This document shows positions 11,659 through 22,662 of a stretch of DNA of 64,000 bases, piece by piece. Below the pieces are notes generated by a model. It was given only the letters and a program-made list of their open reading frames with translations, did not search any database and had not been told where the DNA came from. The stretch's first letter is position 1. Each line of letters begins with the position of its first letter. Made by a program: the position numbers and the translations under genes. Origin of the DNA: Cryptomeria japonica (Eukaryota; Streptophyta; Pinopsida; Cupressales; Cupressaceae); NCBI RefSeq assembly GCF_030272615.1, contig NC_081415.1:623907740-623971739 (forward strand), written 5' to 3'.

Positions 11659-14630
11659 ATGGGAAAGAACAAGTGAGGAATGATGGAACAATGAGAGGCT
11701 CAAAAGGAAAGACAAATGCAGTGTATGAAGAAATTGCATGACATAAGAACAATGGGAGAAGAAGGTATGTCAACCTCAACATCTCAATTTGATTTACCAA
11801 ATGAATATAATGCACCTAATGCAATTGAAGAAGAAACATTTGATAATTTACCGTTTGAACCTAATGCAATTGAAGAAGAAACATTTGATAATTTACCATT
11901 TGAACCTAATGCAATTGAAGAAGATACCACATTGAATAATAAATTAAATGATGAACATATTACACCTTCTCTACTTGATGAATTGAATGTACATAATGCA
12001 CCAATGTTAACACCTCCTAGAATCATTCGTAGGAAACCAAAGTATCTAATTGACATTGATGAGAATATATTGAAGTCAATGCCCAATAAAATGAATGAAC
12101 AAACTTGTAGGAGAATGGTTAAAAGAATATGGAAAAACAATTTTAAAAACTTAAATCAAACCGCAAGATGTCAATTAATTGTTCAAATGATTAAAAATTT
12201 GAATTTTAGAGAGACAATGAAAATTCTAGGCCTAAGATCATCTGAAAGTAATAGTGAAGGAACTATTGTCAGAAATATATTTGATGCATATCAATCTATT
12301 GGTTCAAAATCACGTAGTAAAGATTCTAATGCTACTTTTTGTGTCATTACATCAACCATAACGAGCAAGAAAATAAAAAAAGATCATTTGATAAGCAAAA
12401 CAAGTAAGTCATTGAACATTAGTAGAACAACATTAAGTAAAGCATTAAAGAGGTGAGAAAAAATAGAGGAACCTAACAATAATTCTCTTTGGGCATTCTC
12501 AGGTAGACTACCACGCAAAGACAAGGTTGTTGTAGATGCACTAAAAACATTAATTGAAAATTTTTGGCATGACAACACAAGAGTATCACCCAACCAAAGA
12601 GATGCTGTTAGAAGGCAAATTGGGTCTTAAAATCATGAGCCACATGTGAAACACTATTTGGATATGACTCAAACTAAATTTTATGAAAGATTCCTTCAAA
12701 AGTTTCCTCAAATAAAAATTTCTCAAATATTTTTTGAAATGGCAAAACCTTTTTATATTAAGATTAATCATGTACACACCACATGTTGTTGTAGGATGCA
12801 TATTGAATTTTCCATGCATTATGATATTTTTCGTCATATTTGTTCTACTTTGCACACTAACGATGTTTTGCAGGAATGTAATATACAAGCACCTCCTAAG
12901 TTGGCAAGAGAATTTATTTCAAGTGTATTATGTAATAGACATGATGGTCGCATTTATTATAAGATGCCTTGTTCGGAAGGTTCTTGTGCTATATGTGGTG
13001 GTTTGCAACGTTTACCAAGATGCATACATTTGGAGAGCACACATGAAATTGGTACGAAACTAGTTTCTTTTGGAAAATACAAGACAATCACATATGGAGT
13101 TAAAGATGGAAAAGATTTGAAGAGATGTGAGCTAGTGAAAAATGATATATGTGTAGCTCAATTTATGAAAATGTTTCAAGAGAAAATAGTTTATGAGTAC
13201 ATAATGCATACACATAGAGCTCGATGGTTAGATGAGCAATTCAAGTTGTGTAAGGACACATTTCCTCTTGGCACCATTGTCTCTATCATTGATTTTGCTG
13301 AAAATTATACTCTACAACCTCAAAATGAAGTGCAATCCATGTATTATCACTCTACACAAGTTTCTATTTTTGTACGCATAGCATTCATGCATGCAGATGA
13401 TAGCACAAAGGAGGATAGAAAGGTTGTAAGAAAGTATCACTTCTACATAAGTCATTATCGTACTCATTCATCAGAGTTTGTACAAGGATGCTTTAAAGTT
13501 TTCTATGATAGTTTAAGGGAAAGGTACATACGATACAATCGACACTTAATATGGTCAGATAATTGCATTGCACAATTCAAGAATGCAAGGATGTTTTATT
13601 GGCTGACAAGGATGCATGTGACAAGCGGTGTACAACATTTTTGGAATTTCATTGAGGCTGGACATGGTAAGGGAGAGCACGATGGTGTAGGAGCATTTGT
13701 GAAAAGAGCCCTAGCCAGGGAAGAATTGAAGTATGAAGGTGGTGCTGAGTTGGTAGATGTAGAAACAATTATGCGATGGTGTAAGTCTATGATGGGTCCA
13801 GGTAATCCAGGTACGTCATTGGTTTGTAGATATTTTTAGTTGATTATTGAATCTAACATTGAAAACTATCTAGTTTGTTGTACAGTTGCAGGATCGAGTG
13901 ACATGCACTCATTTATGAGTTCAAATTCAAGTTCACTGGTAATTTATATCAGACATATGGTATGTTTTTGCTCTTCATGCATGTATTTTTTGTGGGAAGA
14001 ATGTGAATCAAAAGAGTGGGTTGACAAATGGTCTTGTAGACCGTTGGTTCCCATTGATTCATATCAAATTCTCAAAGCACTACAATTGAGCCAGATGGAG
14101 ACATCAGTGGATTTTGACCATGTATCCGACCTAGTGGATTCAGGTGATTTTTTGAGTTAATTTTTTTGCAAGTATTCTTTTTGGTTCATTTTGTTGTACA
14201 TCATACTTTATTTTTGGTATTAATTAACACTTTATAAAATGCAGGTCATGTGTATGCAGTTGTTGCAGAAGAGAACAATGAAGAAGGAACATATTACTAT
14301 TTGTGTCATTGTGTTGAGCATAAAAGAAAATTGACAACCACAATCATTGACGGGGAGGGTATTGAGTACCCAATAGGGTTTGTTGTCATGACAGGAACAT
14401 GGCTTCGGAGATACCCTATCAAGAATTTTGATGTTTGGTTGTTCAAGGACTTTGAAACACACAGACATATTCTTCATTTCTCTAACCTTGTTGTTGCAAC
14501 AAATATTCATTTGATGAAGTATCATGGTAGACCTCATAACAAGATTTTATGGAAGGTTTGTGAATCTGACCACGAGGCAATACTTGACACAATACAGGTT
14601 AGAGTCGATCCTGAAGGCTCACTTGATTGA
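11659..14630 (+). pseudogene. DDE-like transposase gene of the inner DNA transposon (few nonsense codons)
   Basis: Likely catalyses cut-and-paste transposition. From ATG 11659 one frame runs to 14143, then a 101-base GT-AG intron (14144-14244), then an exon to TGA 14628-14630, about 950 codons. The only breaks seen are stops at about 11674, 11695, 12454 (all TGA), 12627 (TAA) and 13837 (TAG, where the related copy has Trp). The N-terminus has three tandem copies of a 15-residue acidic repeat (PNAIEEETFDNLPFE, 11816-11930), then a helix-turn-helix-like SKTSKSLNISRTTLSKAL (12390-12450). A Cys/His-rich block follows (TCCCRMH near 12783; CSEGSCAICGG near 12970). The candidate catalytic core has IIDFAENYT (13290-13316), WSDNCIAQFKNAR (13552-13590) and HGKGEHDGVGAFVKRAL (13663-13713). 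I recall similar motif sets in uncharacterised animal proteins, but cannot name the superfamily. Confidence 0.75.
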
Positions 14631-14807
14631 TTCTATGGTTCAGAGTAGAATGATTTTGAGAATTTTGTATAAATCATCGATGAATTGTTCTATGTTCATT
14701 TTTTGTATATATAAATGCCCATGAGCTAATTTTTACATGTTTAGGGGCATAATTTTGTATATTTAAGTGGCAATGAGCTGATTTGTACATATGTACATGC
14801 CAAATTT

Positions 14808-14960
14808 TGTATATTAAAATGGCGATGAGCTGAATCGCACATATTGTAATGCCAAATTTTGTATAAAATCCCATGAGATTATTTGTATATTAAAATGGCG
14901 ATGAGCTGAATCGCATATATTGTAATGCCAAATTTTGTATAAAAGCCCATGAGATTATTT
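14808..14960. repeat. 76-bp tandem duplication downstream of the transposase gene
   Basis: Two nearly identical 76-base units start at 14808 and 14884, each containing ATGGCGATGAGCTGAATCGCA and AATGCCAAATTTTGTAT. More diverged relatives of the unit lie at 14710-14800 and 14960-15020. Confidence 0.85.
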
Positions 14961-15202
14961 GTAAGACAATTTTTTGTATAATCAAATAGCCAAGAGCTGA
15001 TTTGAATAATATGTGACAATGTTTTGTGACTATGTTTTGAGTATATGTGATATGTCCCTGGTCAATCATGAGCATTCTTAATTCTTGTATAATCATGGAT
15101 AATTATTTGAGTCATTATCGGGTCATAGGGGTGATAAATTGAGACTACATACAATTTGAGCAAAAATTGTCAAAAAATTTGTCAAGCAACTTCTACATTG
15201 CA

Positions 15203-16400
15203 TCGGTAGGGTATGACTCTCAATGTTCTGGTGCTTTGGGATGCACAATAGGGGTATCCCTAGTGCAAACATGCCCACCTAGATGCACTCATGATGTCGG
15301 TTTGTGCACACGAGGAACATAATCAATTCTAGCCAATCTTGCAACTTTTCCTTGCAAGCAACTGATGATTTTTTGAGCAAGCAAAAAAATGCTACTAATT
15401 GAAAATGGCTTTGAGTCATCAAAAAATGAGATAGGACATTATAGAGGAACCTCACTCGACCCCATGAGATCAAACAGATGGACCGTATGAGTCGTGAATT
15501 GGAAGAAACAGTCCGTCAAATTTTGACAATTTTTTGGACTCAAGGCACTTGAGAGATCTCACCGGTAGGGTATGACTCTCGATGTTCTGGTTCTTTGGGA
15601 TGCATGAAAGGGGCATTCCTAGCATAAAAATGCCCACCTAGATGCACTCACGATGTCGGTTTGTGCACATGAGGAACAAAATCAATTCTAGCCAATCTTG
15701 CAACTTTTCCTTGCAAGCAACTGATGGTTTTTTGAGCAGGCGAAAAAATGCTACTAATTGAAAATGGCTTTGAGTCATCAAAAAATGATATATTCCATTG
15801 TAGAGGAGCCTCACATGACCCCATGGGATCAAATAGATTGACCGTATGTTTCGTGGATTGGAAGAAACAGTCCATCAAATTTTGACAATTTTTTGGACTC
15901 ATGGCACTTGAGAGATCTCACCAGTACGGTATGACTCTTGACATTCTGGTGCTTTGGGATGCATGACATAGGCATACCTAGTGTAAACATGCCCACCTGG
16001 ACATGCTCACGACGTTGGTTTGTGCACATGAGGAACATAATCAATTCTAGCCAATCTTGCAACTTTTCCTTGCAAGCAACTGACAGTTTTTTGAGCAGGC
16101 GAAAAAATGCTACTAATTGAAAATGACTTTGAGTCGTCAATAACTAAGATAAGCCATTGCAGAGGAGCCTCACATGACCCCACGGGATCAAACAGATCGA
16201 CCGTATGATTCATGGATTGGAAGAAACAGTCCATCAAATTTTGACAAGTTTTTGGACTCAAGGCACTTGAGAGATCTCACCGGTAGGGTATGACTCTCGA
16301 CGTTCTAGTGCTTTGGGATGCATGACAGGGGCATGCCTAGCATAAAAATGCCCACCCAAATGTGCTCGCGATGTTGGTTTGTGCACATGAGGAACAAAAT
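15203..16400. repeat. 359-bp tandem repeat, about 3.3 units
   Basis: The phrase GGTAGGGTATGACTCTC and its variants start at 15205, 15564, 15923 and 16282, exactly 359 bases apart each time. Neighbouring words such as CAACTTTTCCTTGCAAGCAA keep the same spacing. Minus-strand open frames of 60-100 codons occur in each unit and are a by-product of the repetition. The array lies in the intergenic space between the two convergent genes. Confidence 0.95.
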
Positions 16401-16466
16401 TTGACCATTGCGAGCGTGAGGGTGCTCTCGCACCAAACACATTGTTGTTTAAATTCATATTGTCGA

Positions 16467-16756
16467 TTTTTGTTGTTTATATTCATATTGTTAATTACAT
16501 ATGCAAATATTCATTTAAATTTATAAAAGGGTAGCCACCAAATACAATGAATACACAATAATGAACTGAATACAAGGTGTTTTGTACAGTTAATTCAACA
16601 TTTTAGAAATTTTATCAAATCATATTCCACGATTGCAATTCTTTATATCATATATTTTTGTTGTTTATATTCATATTGTTGATTACATATACAAATATTC
16701 ATTTAAATTTATAAAAGGACAACCACAAAATACAACGAATACAAAATAATGAACTC
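16467..16756. repeat. 188-bp-spaced direct duplication
   Basis: About 100 bases starting TTTTTGTTGTTTATATTCAT at 16467 recur at 16655 with few changes. Both copies lie just downstream of the stop of the minus-strand gene. Confidence 0.85.
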
Positions 16757-16937
16757 ATTACACATTTATTGGATCGAATATCGATATTTATATATATAAA
16801 AAAAGGCATGTCTACCAAGTCAATACAAGTATTACAAAAATGTGGCATATGCCATGTCCAAATCGATATACAATAAAAATGTAGGATATATCTACATGTA
16901 TTGGTCATTCTATGACCAAAACTAACACTATATGATC

Positions 16938-19545
16938 CTAAACTTCTGGTGGATCATCAAAATCAAGCCTCTTTGGTGCAGTACACGGCTCTGTAGATGG
17001 CTGGAAAACCACAATTCAAAAGCCAAGTTAGAATTCTTTTGTAGAAAATAGTTCACAATTGACATCATAACTATGCATTTAACTTTAATTACTTTGCAAT
17101 TGAAATGTAGATTACCTCATCGGCTGATCCAAGAGCTAATGTCTTTTCTCTCCTCTCCTTGTCACTCTTAGGAGTTTTCTTGAAGACATACTTAAATGGA
17201 TCCACGTTATGGCCGTTCCATGAAGTAGTCTATTGTAGATTAAATGTACAATTAATACAATGTACTAACATAAATATAGATTAAAGCTATAATATAGAGA
17301 ACAATGACGTACCTGTGCCTCAGATGCTTCTCCAATGGACTGAGGATGGCTCACCATCAATGTAGAAACAATCGCTATTACCTATACAAAAAATGTACAA
17401 ATGTTAAATACAATTAATATAATGATAAGTATTGAAGGTTGAAAACAATTAATTTTACATATCAAACAAAAGTGTACCGGATCCTGATATGCTTCTCCAG
17501 TGCAAGGAGGAGGGTTCACCATTGACGAAATAGGTATGGATATTTGTTGTATGAAAAAAAATAAGATTATAATATATCACAAGTTCACATGTACATGTGC
17601 ATATAATCATTAAATCAAGAAAATAAAATAGAGATACATACCTCCTCCCTCTCTTGATTCATGGGTGAATCAAGTGCATTCAACATATCCACAAAGCTCA
17701 ATGGCCGCTGTACATGTAAAATAGACAAAAAAACACTAATCAATTTACAAACCCCAACTAATACTTGATTTCAACATTTTCAAACAATTATACAACTAAA
17801 AATGTGTTCAATTACCTTCTTCACATGTTTTGGTGTCTTCAAGATATTCTTTTTCTTCAGACGAGCCCTAGATGTGGAGGGGGTGCCCTAAAAATAGAAA
17901 ATTAACATGAGATATTAGTACAGATAATAAATTAAACATAATTTTAAAAATCTAAAATGAAATGACTTGTATATTCCATCAAAACAATACATAAAAAGAG
18001 TTGTACAATTTATATGATACCGTATAGCCTTGTAGGCCAAAATTGATCGCCGACAGTGTGATGTCATCAATCTGGGATATTTCGTCCCCTGTCAACACCT
18101 ACAAACTAGAAATTAGACCAAGCATTAAAGATAGTTAGTATATCTTGTATTTTTTTGAATTCAAAGTGTACTATTCTATTTTAACATGTTACAAAATTTA
18201 TACCTCAGGCGTCAAAGTTGCAGCTGTGGTAACTGGGGGAGGTGTATTGGATACCGCTGCTGCATCCTGAAATGCATATTATTTGTCTCAATTTAAATTG
18301 ATGTATAAATGAAAATTCATTTATGTAATTACAAAATTAAAGTGACTAATAAATAAAATGTTATGAATTCAAATCAACACACCTGTGTCTGTGGCTCATT
18401 GGCAAACACCATATCCATCAACTCATCTGTCAGCACGACATCCTCAACCGTGTGAGCCTGACATCTACAACCACAAATCATGCATAGATGATATGAGTAT
18501 CCATCTGCACCAGCTGCATCATCTATCCCCGAGCATATCCCTGAGCAACTAACACACATATGCTCGATAGGCTCTCTATCGCCCTCTAACGACTCATCAT
18601 CCAATACAATAGGGTGTGCTAATGATGTCCCATGCTGGATGATGGCACCAGTCAATGATGTGGCCACCTGAAGAGTCTGAAGCTCCATCGACTCTTTCAG
18701 CTCTAATGGGACAGCCTGATGCACCTTGGGTTTGGGTGCTAGGGGGCGACGACTCTTTGCGGCTAATCGCCTACGGGCTCCAGGTCTCTCTTGGGTAGAG
18801 CCACCACCTCTACCATGAAACTCTCTCATGTCAAAATAATTTTGGCGCACATTGAGCACAAACTCACAATATATTTTTCTCAAAAAATATAATGGCATCT
18901 CATAATTATTACAAGGTGGATTGTCAAAGACCATCCACCACCTTTGCCAAAAAAGATTCTTCATCTGCACATTGGTACACCAATGTATGGGAAACCTCTT
19001 TGCATTAGGAGGTAATGATTGACCAGTTTTGGGGTCAACAAAAAGGGCACATATTTTTTGTTTAGAAATATTTTTGTTATTAACTCCATCGTATGATAGC
19101 CCATTGGCATAGAATTGATGACACCTATCCCTAAAGCTTCCCCATTTGGTAATTTCAGTGGAAACAGCTATGGCACCACTAGCTAATGTTTCTAGGCTAG
19201 TGGCAAGGGATTGATGACGGTCAAGTTTAGAAGTTTTCAATTTTACAATCAGTCTATTGATTTTGGATGTATTTTGCCCTAACTGATTAATTAATTCTTC
19301 CTATGTTTCGGTTGTGCGGTCAAAAGGAGGAATTGGGGGTTGTTCTTGTTTGTTTTCAGGAGGTGCATTTGGTTGTTCTTGTGGGTTTTTAGGAGGTGCA
19401 TTTGGTTGTTCTTGTTCTGGATTAGAAGAATCTGGTTTTTGAAACAAAAAATGAAAAAACCTAATCAAAATTAATGAAATTAAATTCAAAATGTAAAACA
19501 AATTGCATAAACCAGAAATAAAGACAAAAACTAACCTTGATCCAT
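16938..19545 (-). pseudogene. Second gene of the inner DNA transposon, ten exons, one internal TAG
   Basis: A coherent spliced gene on the minus strand. Inferred exons: 19545-19536 (MDQ), 19431-18383, 18266-18204, 18098-18021, 17887-17816, 17707-17642, about 17550-17478, 17381-17313, 17229-17116 and 17000-16938 with stop TAG. Nearly all junctions show GT-AG; the acceptor of exon 7 is not clear. After exon 2 every clearly bounded exon is a multiple of three, so all those introns are phase 0. The protein, about 540 residues, starts with Pro/Gln-rich repeats (EQPNAPP twice) and continues with a Trp-rich region (WQRWWMVFDNPP, then EMPLYFLRKIYCEF). It then has a Gly/Arg-rich linker and a Cys-rich block (CVSCSGIC, CMICGCRC) that may bind zinc. 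One TAG, probably from CAG, is at 19301. It converges on the transposase, and a diverged homologue in the outer copy shows it belongs to the element. Confidence 0.7.
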
Positions 19546-19667
19546 AGCCTGAGGACAAATTTCACACCCCGTTCACGGTTTAGCTTAAAAAATGGGAAAA
19601 AAAGAAAGTAAAAAATGTGCTTTTCGGGTAAATGAGGACCCAATTTTTTTTAAAAAAAATTTTCATC

Positions 19668-19855
19668 AGGCATCGCGTATGCGGTTTTACTAGGATTATT
19701 AGCATGTACGCACTAATTTTCCTAGCCGTAGCACGTACGTGCTCAGTTTCTTAAGATTAGCGCATACACGCTACCTTTTCTAGGCTCAAGAAGAACAAAC
19801 CTAAGCACATACGTGGGAATTTGAAATTTTAAAACCACCTACGCGTTGCCTATTT
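19668..19855. repeat. Subterminal GC-rich motif cluster, right
   Basis: Six or more related words lie within 190 bases of the right end: ATCGCGTATGCGG, GCATGTACGCAC, GCACGTACGTGC, GCGCATACACGC, GCACATACGTGG and CCTACGCGTTGCC. They match the clusters near the left end in sequence style, in an otherwise AT-rich setting. Confidence 0.55.
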
Positions 19856-19875
19856 TTCCAAGTTTTTTTTGGGTG

Positions 19876-19914
19876 GTGTCCACTTTTCTGACCACCATCT
19901 TTGTGTACACGCCC
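19876..19914 (-). repeat. Right terminal inverted repeat
   Basis: Read on the minus strand it begins GGGCGTGTACACAAAGATGG and ends with AAGTGGACAC, matching the left end at 8892-8940. Confidence 0.8.
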
Positions 19915-19918
19915 ATCA
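19915..19918. repeat. Candidate target-site duplication, right (ATCA)
   Basis: Matches 8888-8891 and directly follows the right terminal repeat. Confidence 0.55.
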
Positions 19919-19925
19919 AGTGATG

Positions 19926-20622
19926 ACTATATGACACCACAAGCCTCCATTGACTCAAGTAAGAGAAAAATCATGCTTTGGTGTTGACTATGTTGAGGAC
20001 AATTCAATGAGTCAATGCGAGAATATTGCAAATGGATATGTCTCACAATGGAATATGAAAGATTTAATTAGAATGCCTCCTTATGAAGATGGTGAAAATG
20101 ACATAGGCATTCATGATCCTATATATTCAGTCGATTATGAACATGTTTCTGATTTAGTCGTTTTAGGTGCGTGTGTGCATACATGTTCTTTTATTTAGTT
20201 TTAATTTATATCATGTAGTGACATGTTCAGATTTTATAGATACATATTACTTTTCTTTTAAATTTACATGGTGTCATATGGATGTACATACATGTAGGTG
20301 ATATTTTTGTTGTGGTTGCAGATCTTGACAATGTGGAAGGTGTAGATTATTATCTACTAAGATGCATGAAAGAAAAATTTGAATTACCAAATGTAACTGT
20401 AGATGGTGATGGACAGTCATATCCAATTGGTTCAATTATTATAGAGGCAACTATTATCAGAAAATGAAGATAGACAAAAATGGTGTTCAATTTATTGAAT
20501 ACATGCCAAAAAAAGGATGTGGCAACCAAAAGTGGAGGTTACCTTTTGAAGAACATGAAATTTTTTTGGAAATAATAAAAGATAGAGGGGATCCAGACTA
20601 TATGTATCAGGAGCTAACTTAG
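19926..20622 (+). pseudogene. Outer DNA transposon: transposase pseudogene, right piece
   Basis: Continues the outer transposase after the inner insertion. The first exon piece (about 19926-20166) ends in VDYEHVSDLV, matching VDFDHVSDLV just before the intron of the inner gene. An intron at 20167-20297 (GT, TAG acceptor) is followed by an exon starting GDIFVVVADL and containing DGDGQSYPIGS, matching DGEGIEYPIGF of the inner gene. One frameshift near 20463 leads to the tail KWRLPFEEHEIFLEIIKDR, aligning with the inner LWKVCESDHEAILDTI, and the frame ends at TAG 20620-20622. The intron is at the same place in both copies. Confidence 0.75.
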
Positions 20623-20903
20623 GCTATCTAACTTGTTTTTGTAGCTTGAATACTTTTATATTTGAACTAGAGTTTGAACTCATGTTTAATTTGAACTAGG
20701 ACTGGATATATATATTTTTGGACCATGTTAAAACTTAGAGATGATTTTTTAGCATTCGATAATATAGATAGTTTTGTTTTTTTGACATGGTGAACAATGG
20801 ATTTCATATATTGCTATGCATTCTCAAGGTTGAAATGCTTTTATATTTATTATTTTATGTATTCGTCAATTAAATACATACATGTGCTTTTACATGTGAT
20901 ATA

Positions 20904-21000
20904 CATCCCCTTCAGACATTCGCTTTGGACATCCCCTTAAGACATTGTCTTTGGACATCCCCTTAAGACATCCTCTTTGGACATCCCCTTAAGACATCCT
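20904..21000. repeat. 26-bp tandem repeat
   Basis: Three to four copies of TTTGGACATCCCCTTAAGAC plus a few variable bases. Confidence 0.9.
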
Positions 21001-21036
21001 AATAGGTTCTAATTTTAGATTCCCTGATGAACTAAT

Positions 21037-21294
<258 letters not shown>

Positions 21295-21787
21295 TTTATA
21301 TTACTTGAATTAGATTAGTAGTAATTACTTATATTGCTTGATTAAGAAATTATTAGCAATTATTTATATTCATTGATTAAGAACAAGGCACTAGTCATAA
21401 TTGCATTATTCATATTTATTAGTGATTATTTATTAGAGATTATTTCATTGACATCCCCTTAAGACAAAACCTTAAGAAAAGTTAGGTAAAGTCCTATGAT
21501 GTAGTCTTAAATGATGTTAAACTATAGATTAATATCAAACTTAGCTCTTACTTTAGTACTAGTTGTGAAGAAAAGCAAGCATCCCATAAGACATCCTTTT
21601 TCGACTAAATTATGCACTAAATAAAAAATTATAAATATTAAAAAAAGATGTTTCAATGAATTAGGAGAGTGATCTATTGTGCACCTAATTCAGAGTGAGA
21701 GCTCACTATAACACATAAAATAAACTTGTACAATACATGAAATGTAGATATAAACATGTAACACACGAAATGTCTAGATAAACATGG

Positions 21788-22591
21788 TGTTGGCATATGC
21801 ACACTCCAATGAGACATTGTAGGTGATTGAAGGTATTGTCAGTGATGGAAACCTTACAATCCTATGACACCAGCAAGGAATTCCATCGGCACTAGCAAGA
21901 TCAGACTCTACATCGGCACTCAGATCACCGGCACTAGCAGTGAAAGGAAGCATACTGGCACCGAGGCTGACAAGATTTTTGTTGTAATATATTTTGTTTA
22001 TTATTTGTAAAATCATTGTAAGCCGACTTGGAAAGTTTTAAAATGACTCTTATATAAGAGAGATCATTATAGAACATTTCCTTAAGTAAGAGGAATGTAA
22101 TTAGGCAAAATAAGGCAGACCTATTATGCGAATTATAGGTTAAGGGTTTATGTAAGAAGCATAGTAGAAACTAGTACTGGATCTGGCATTATAGATGCTA
22201 TTTTGAAGCAGTACAAGAAACTAGATTTATATAATCCATTTTGTAAGTCAGTGAGACTTCCTATTTTGTATTTGAGCAGTGAACTCTAGGCACTTGGCCT
22301 TCCTGCATGTATAGGCCCCTCTTGTAGTAGTAATATTCTCTTATTGGCCAATAAGTGAATATTGTGGGTCACAAATCCCACCGAGGTTTTTCCCACACTG
22401 GGTTTCCTCATTAAATCCTTGTGTTATGGTGTGCTTTTCATGTGGTTGTTTTTATCTCTGTTTATTGCATTACTTTCTGTTTACTGGTACACAGTATTAA
22501 TATGGTCTACATGTTTTAAGTTAAGATATTTAATATACCAGTTAGATACTGATTCACCCCCCCCCTCTCAGTATCTATGGGAATCCTAACA
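21788..22591 (+). repeat. 5' LTR of copy 1
   Basis: Starts TGTTGGCATATG and ends GGAATCCTAACA, giving the TG...CA ends. It contains a TATA-like TATATAAG at 22051-22058. It aligns throughout with 27473-28273, with scattered mismatches. Confidence 0.92.
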
Positions 22592-22593
22592 AT

Positions 22594-22605
22594 TGGTATC
22601 AGAGC
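22594..22605 (+). other. Primer binding site, copy 1
   Basis: TGGTATCAGAGC, perfect match to the initiator tRNA-Met site, two bases after the LTR. Confidence 0.95.
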
Positions 22606-22662
22606 TTGGTCCTCCATTTTCAAAAGCCTAACAGCTTGAGGAAGATCTTGACACCGGTAGAG

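Larger units (their letters stand above)
8892..19914 (+). mobile_element. Inner DNA transposon, about 11.0 kb, two convergent genes, terminal inverted repeats
   Basis: The ends are inverted repeats (8892-8940 and 19876-19914) that share the core CACAAAGATGGTGGTCA and a second block AAGTGGACAC. Between them lie a plus-strand transposase gene (11659-14630), a minus-strand multi-exon gene (19545-16938), a 359-bp tandem repeat, and GC-rich subterminal motifs near both ends. The element sits inside the transposase gene of a related older copy: matching coding sequence stops on its left at 8719 and resumes on its right at 19926. Ends begin GGG rather than CACTA, so it is not a plain CACTA element. 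The superfamily is not assigned. Confidence 0.8.

Noticed and set aside
14250-14630. Reading the frame after 14250 as a separate small gene
   Set aside because: A GT-AG intron at 14144-14244 joins it to the transposase, and the outer copy has the same intron.
14808-15020. A CRISPR-like array of spaced repeats
   Set aside because: The copies are adjacent 76-base units without spacers, and the sequence is plant nuclear DNA.
15279-16261. Minus-strand frames of 60-100 codons repeated three or four times
   Set aside because: They follow the 359-bp tandem repeat; the frames differ between units and have no start or splice context.
8892-19914. Assignment of the inner transposon to the CACTA superfamily
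   Set aside because: Two genes and subterminal repeats fit, but the ends begin GGG, the candidate duplication is 4 bp instead of 3, and the transposase motifs differ.
22594-22605. TGGTATCAGAGC matches as possible tRNA genes
   Set aside because: Only 12 bases match at each site and each is placed at an LTR border, so they are primer binding sites; no cloverleaf is present.
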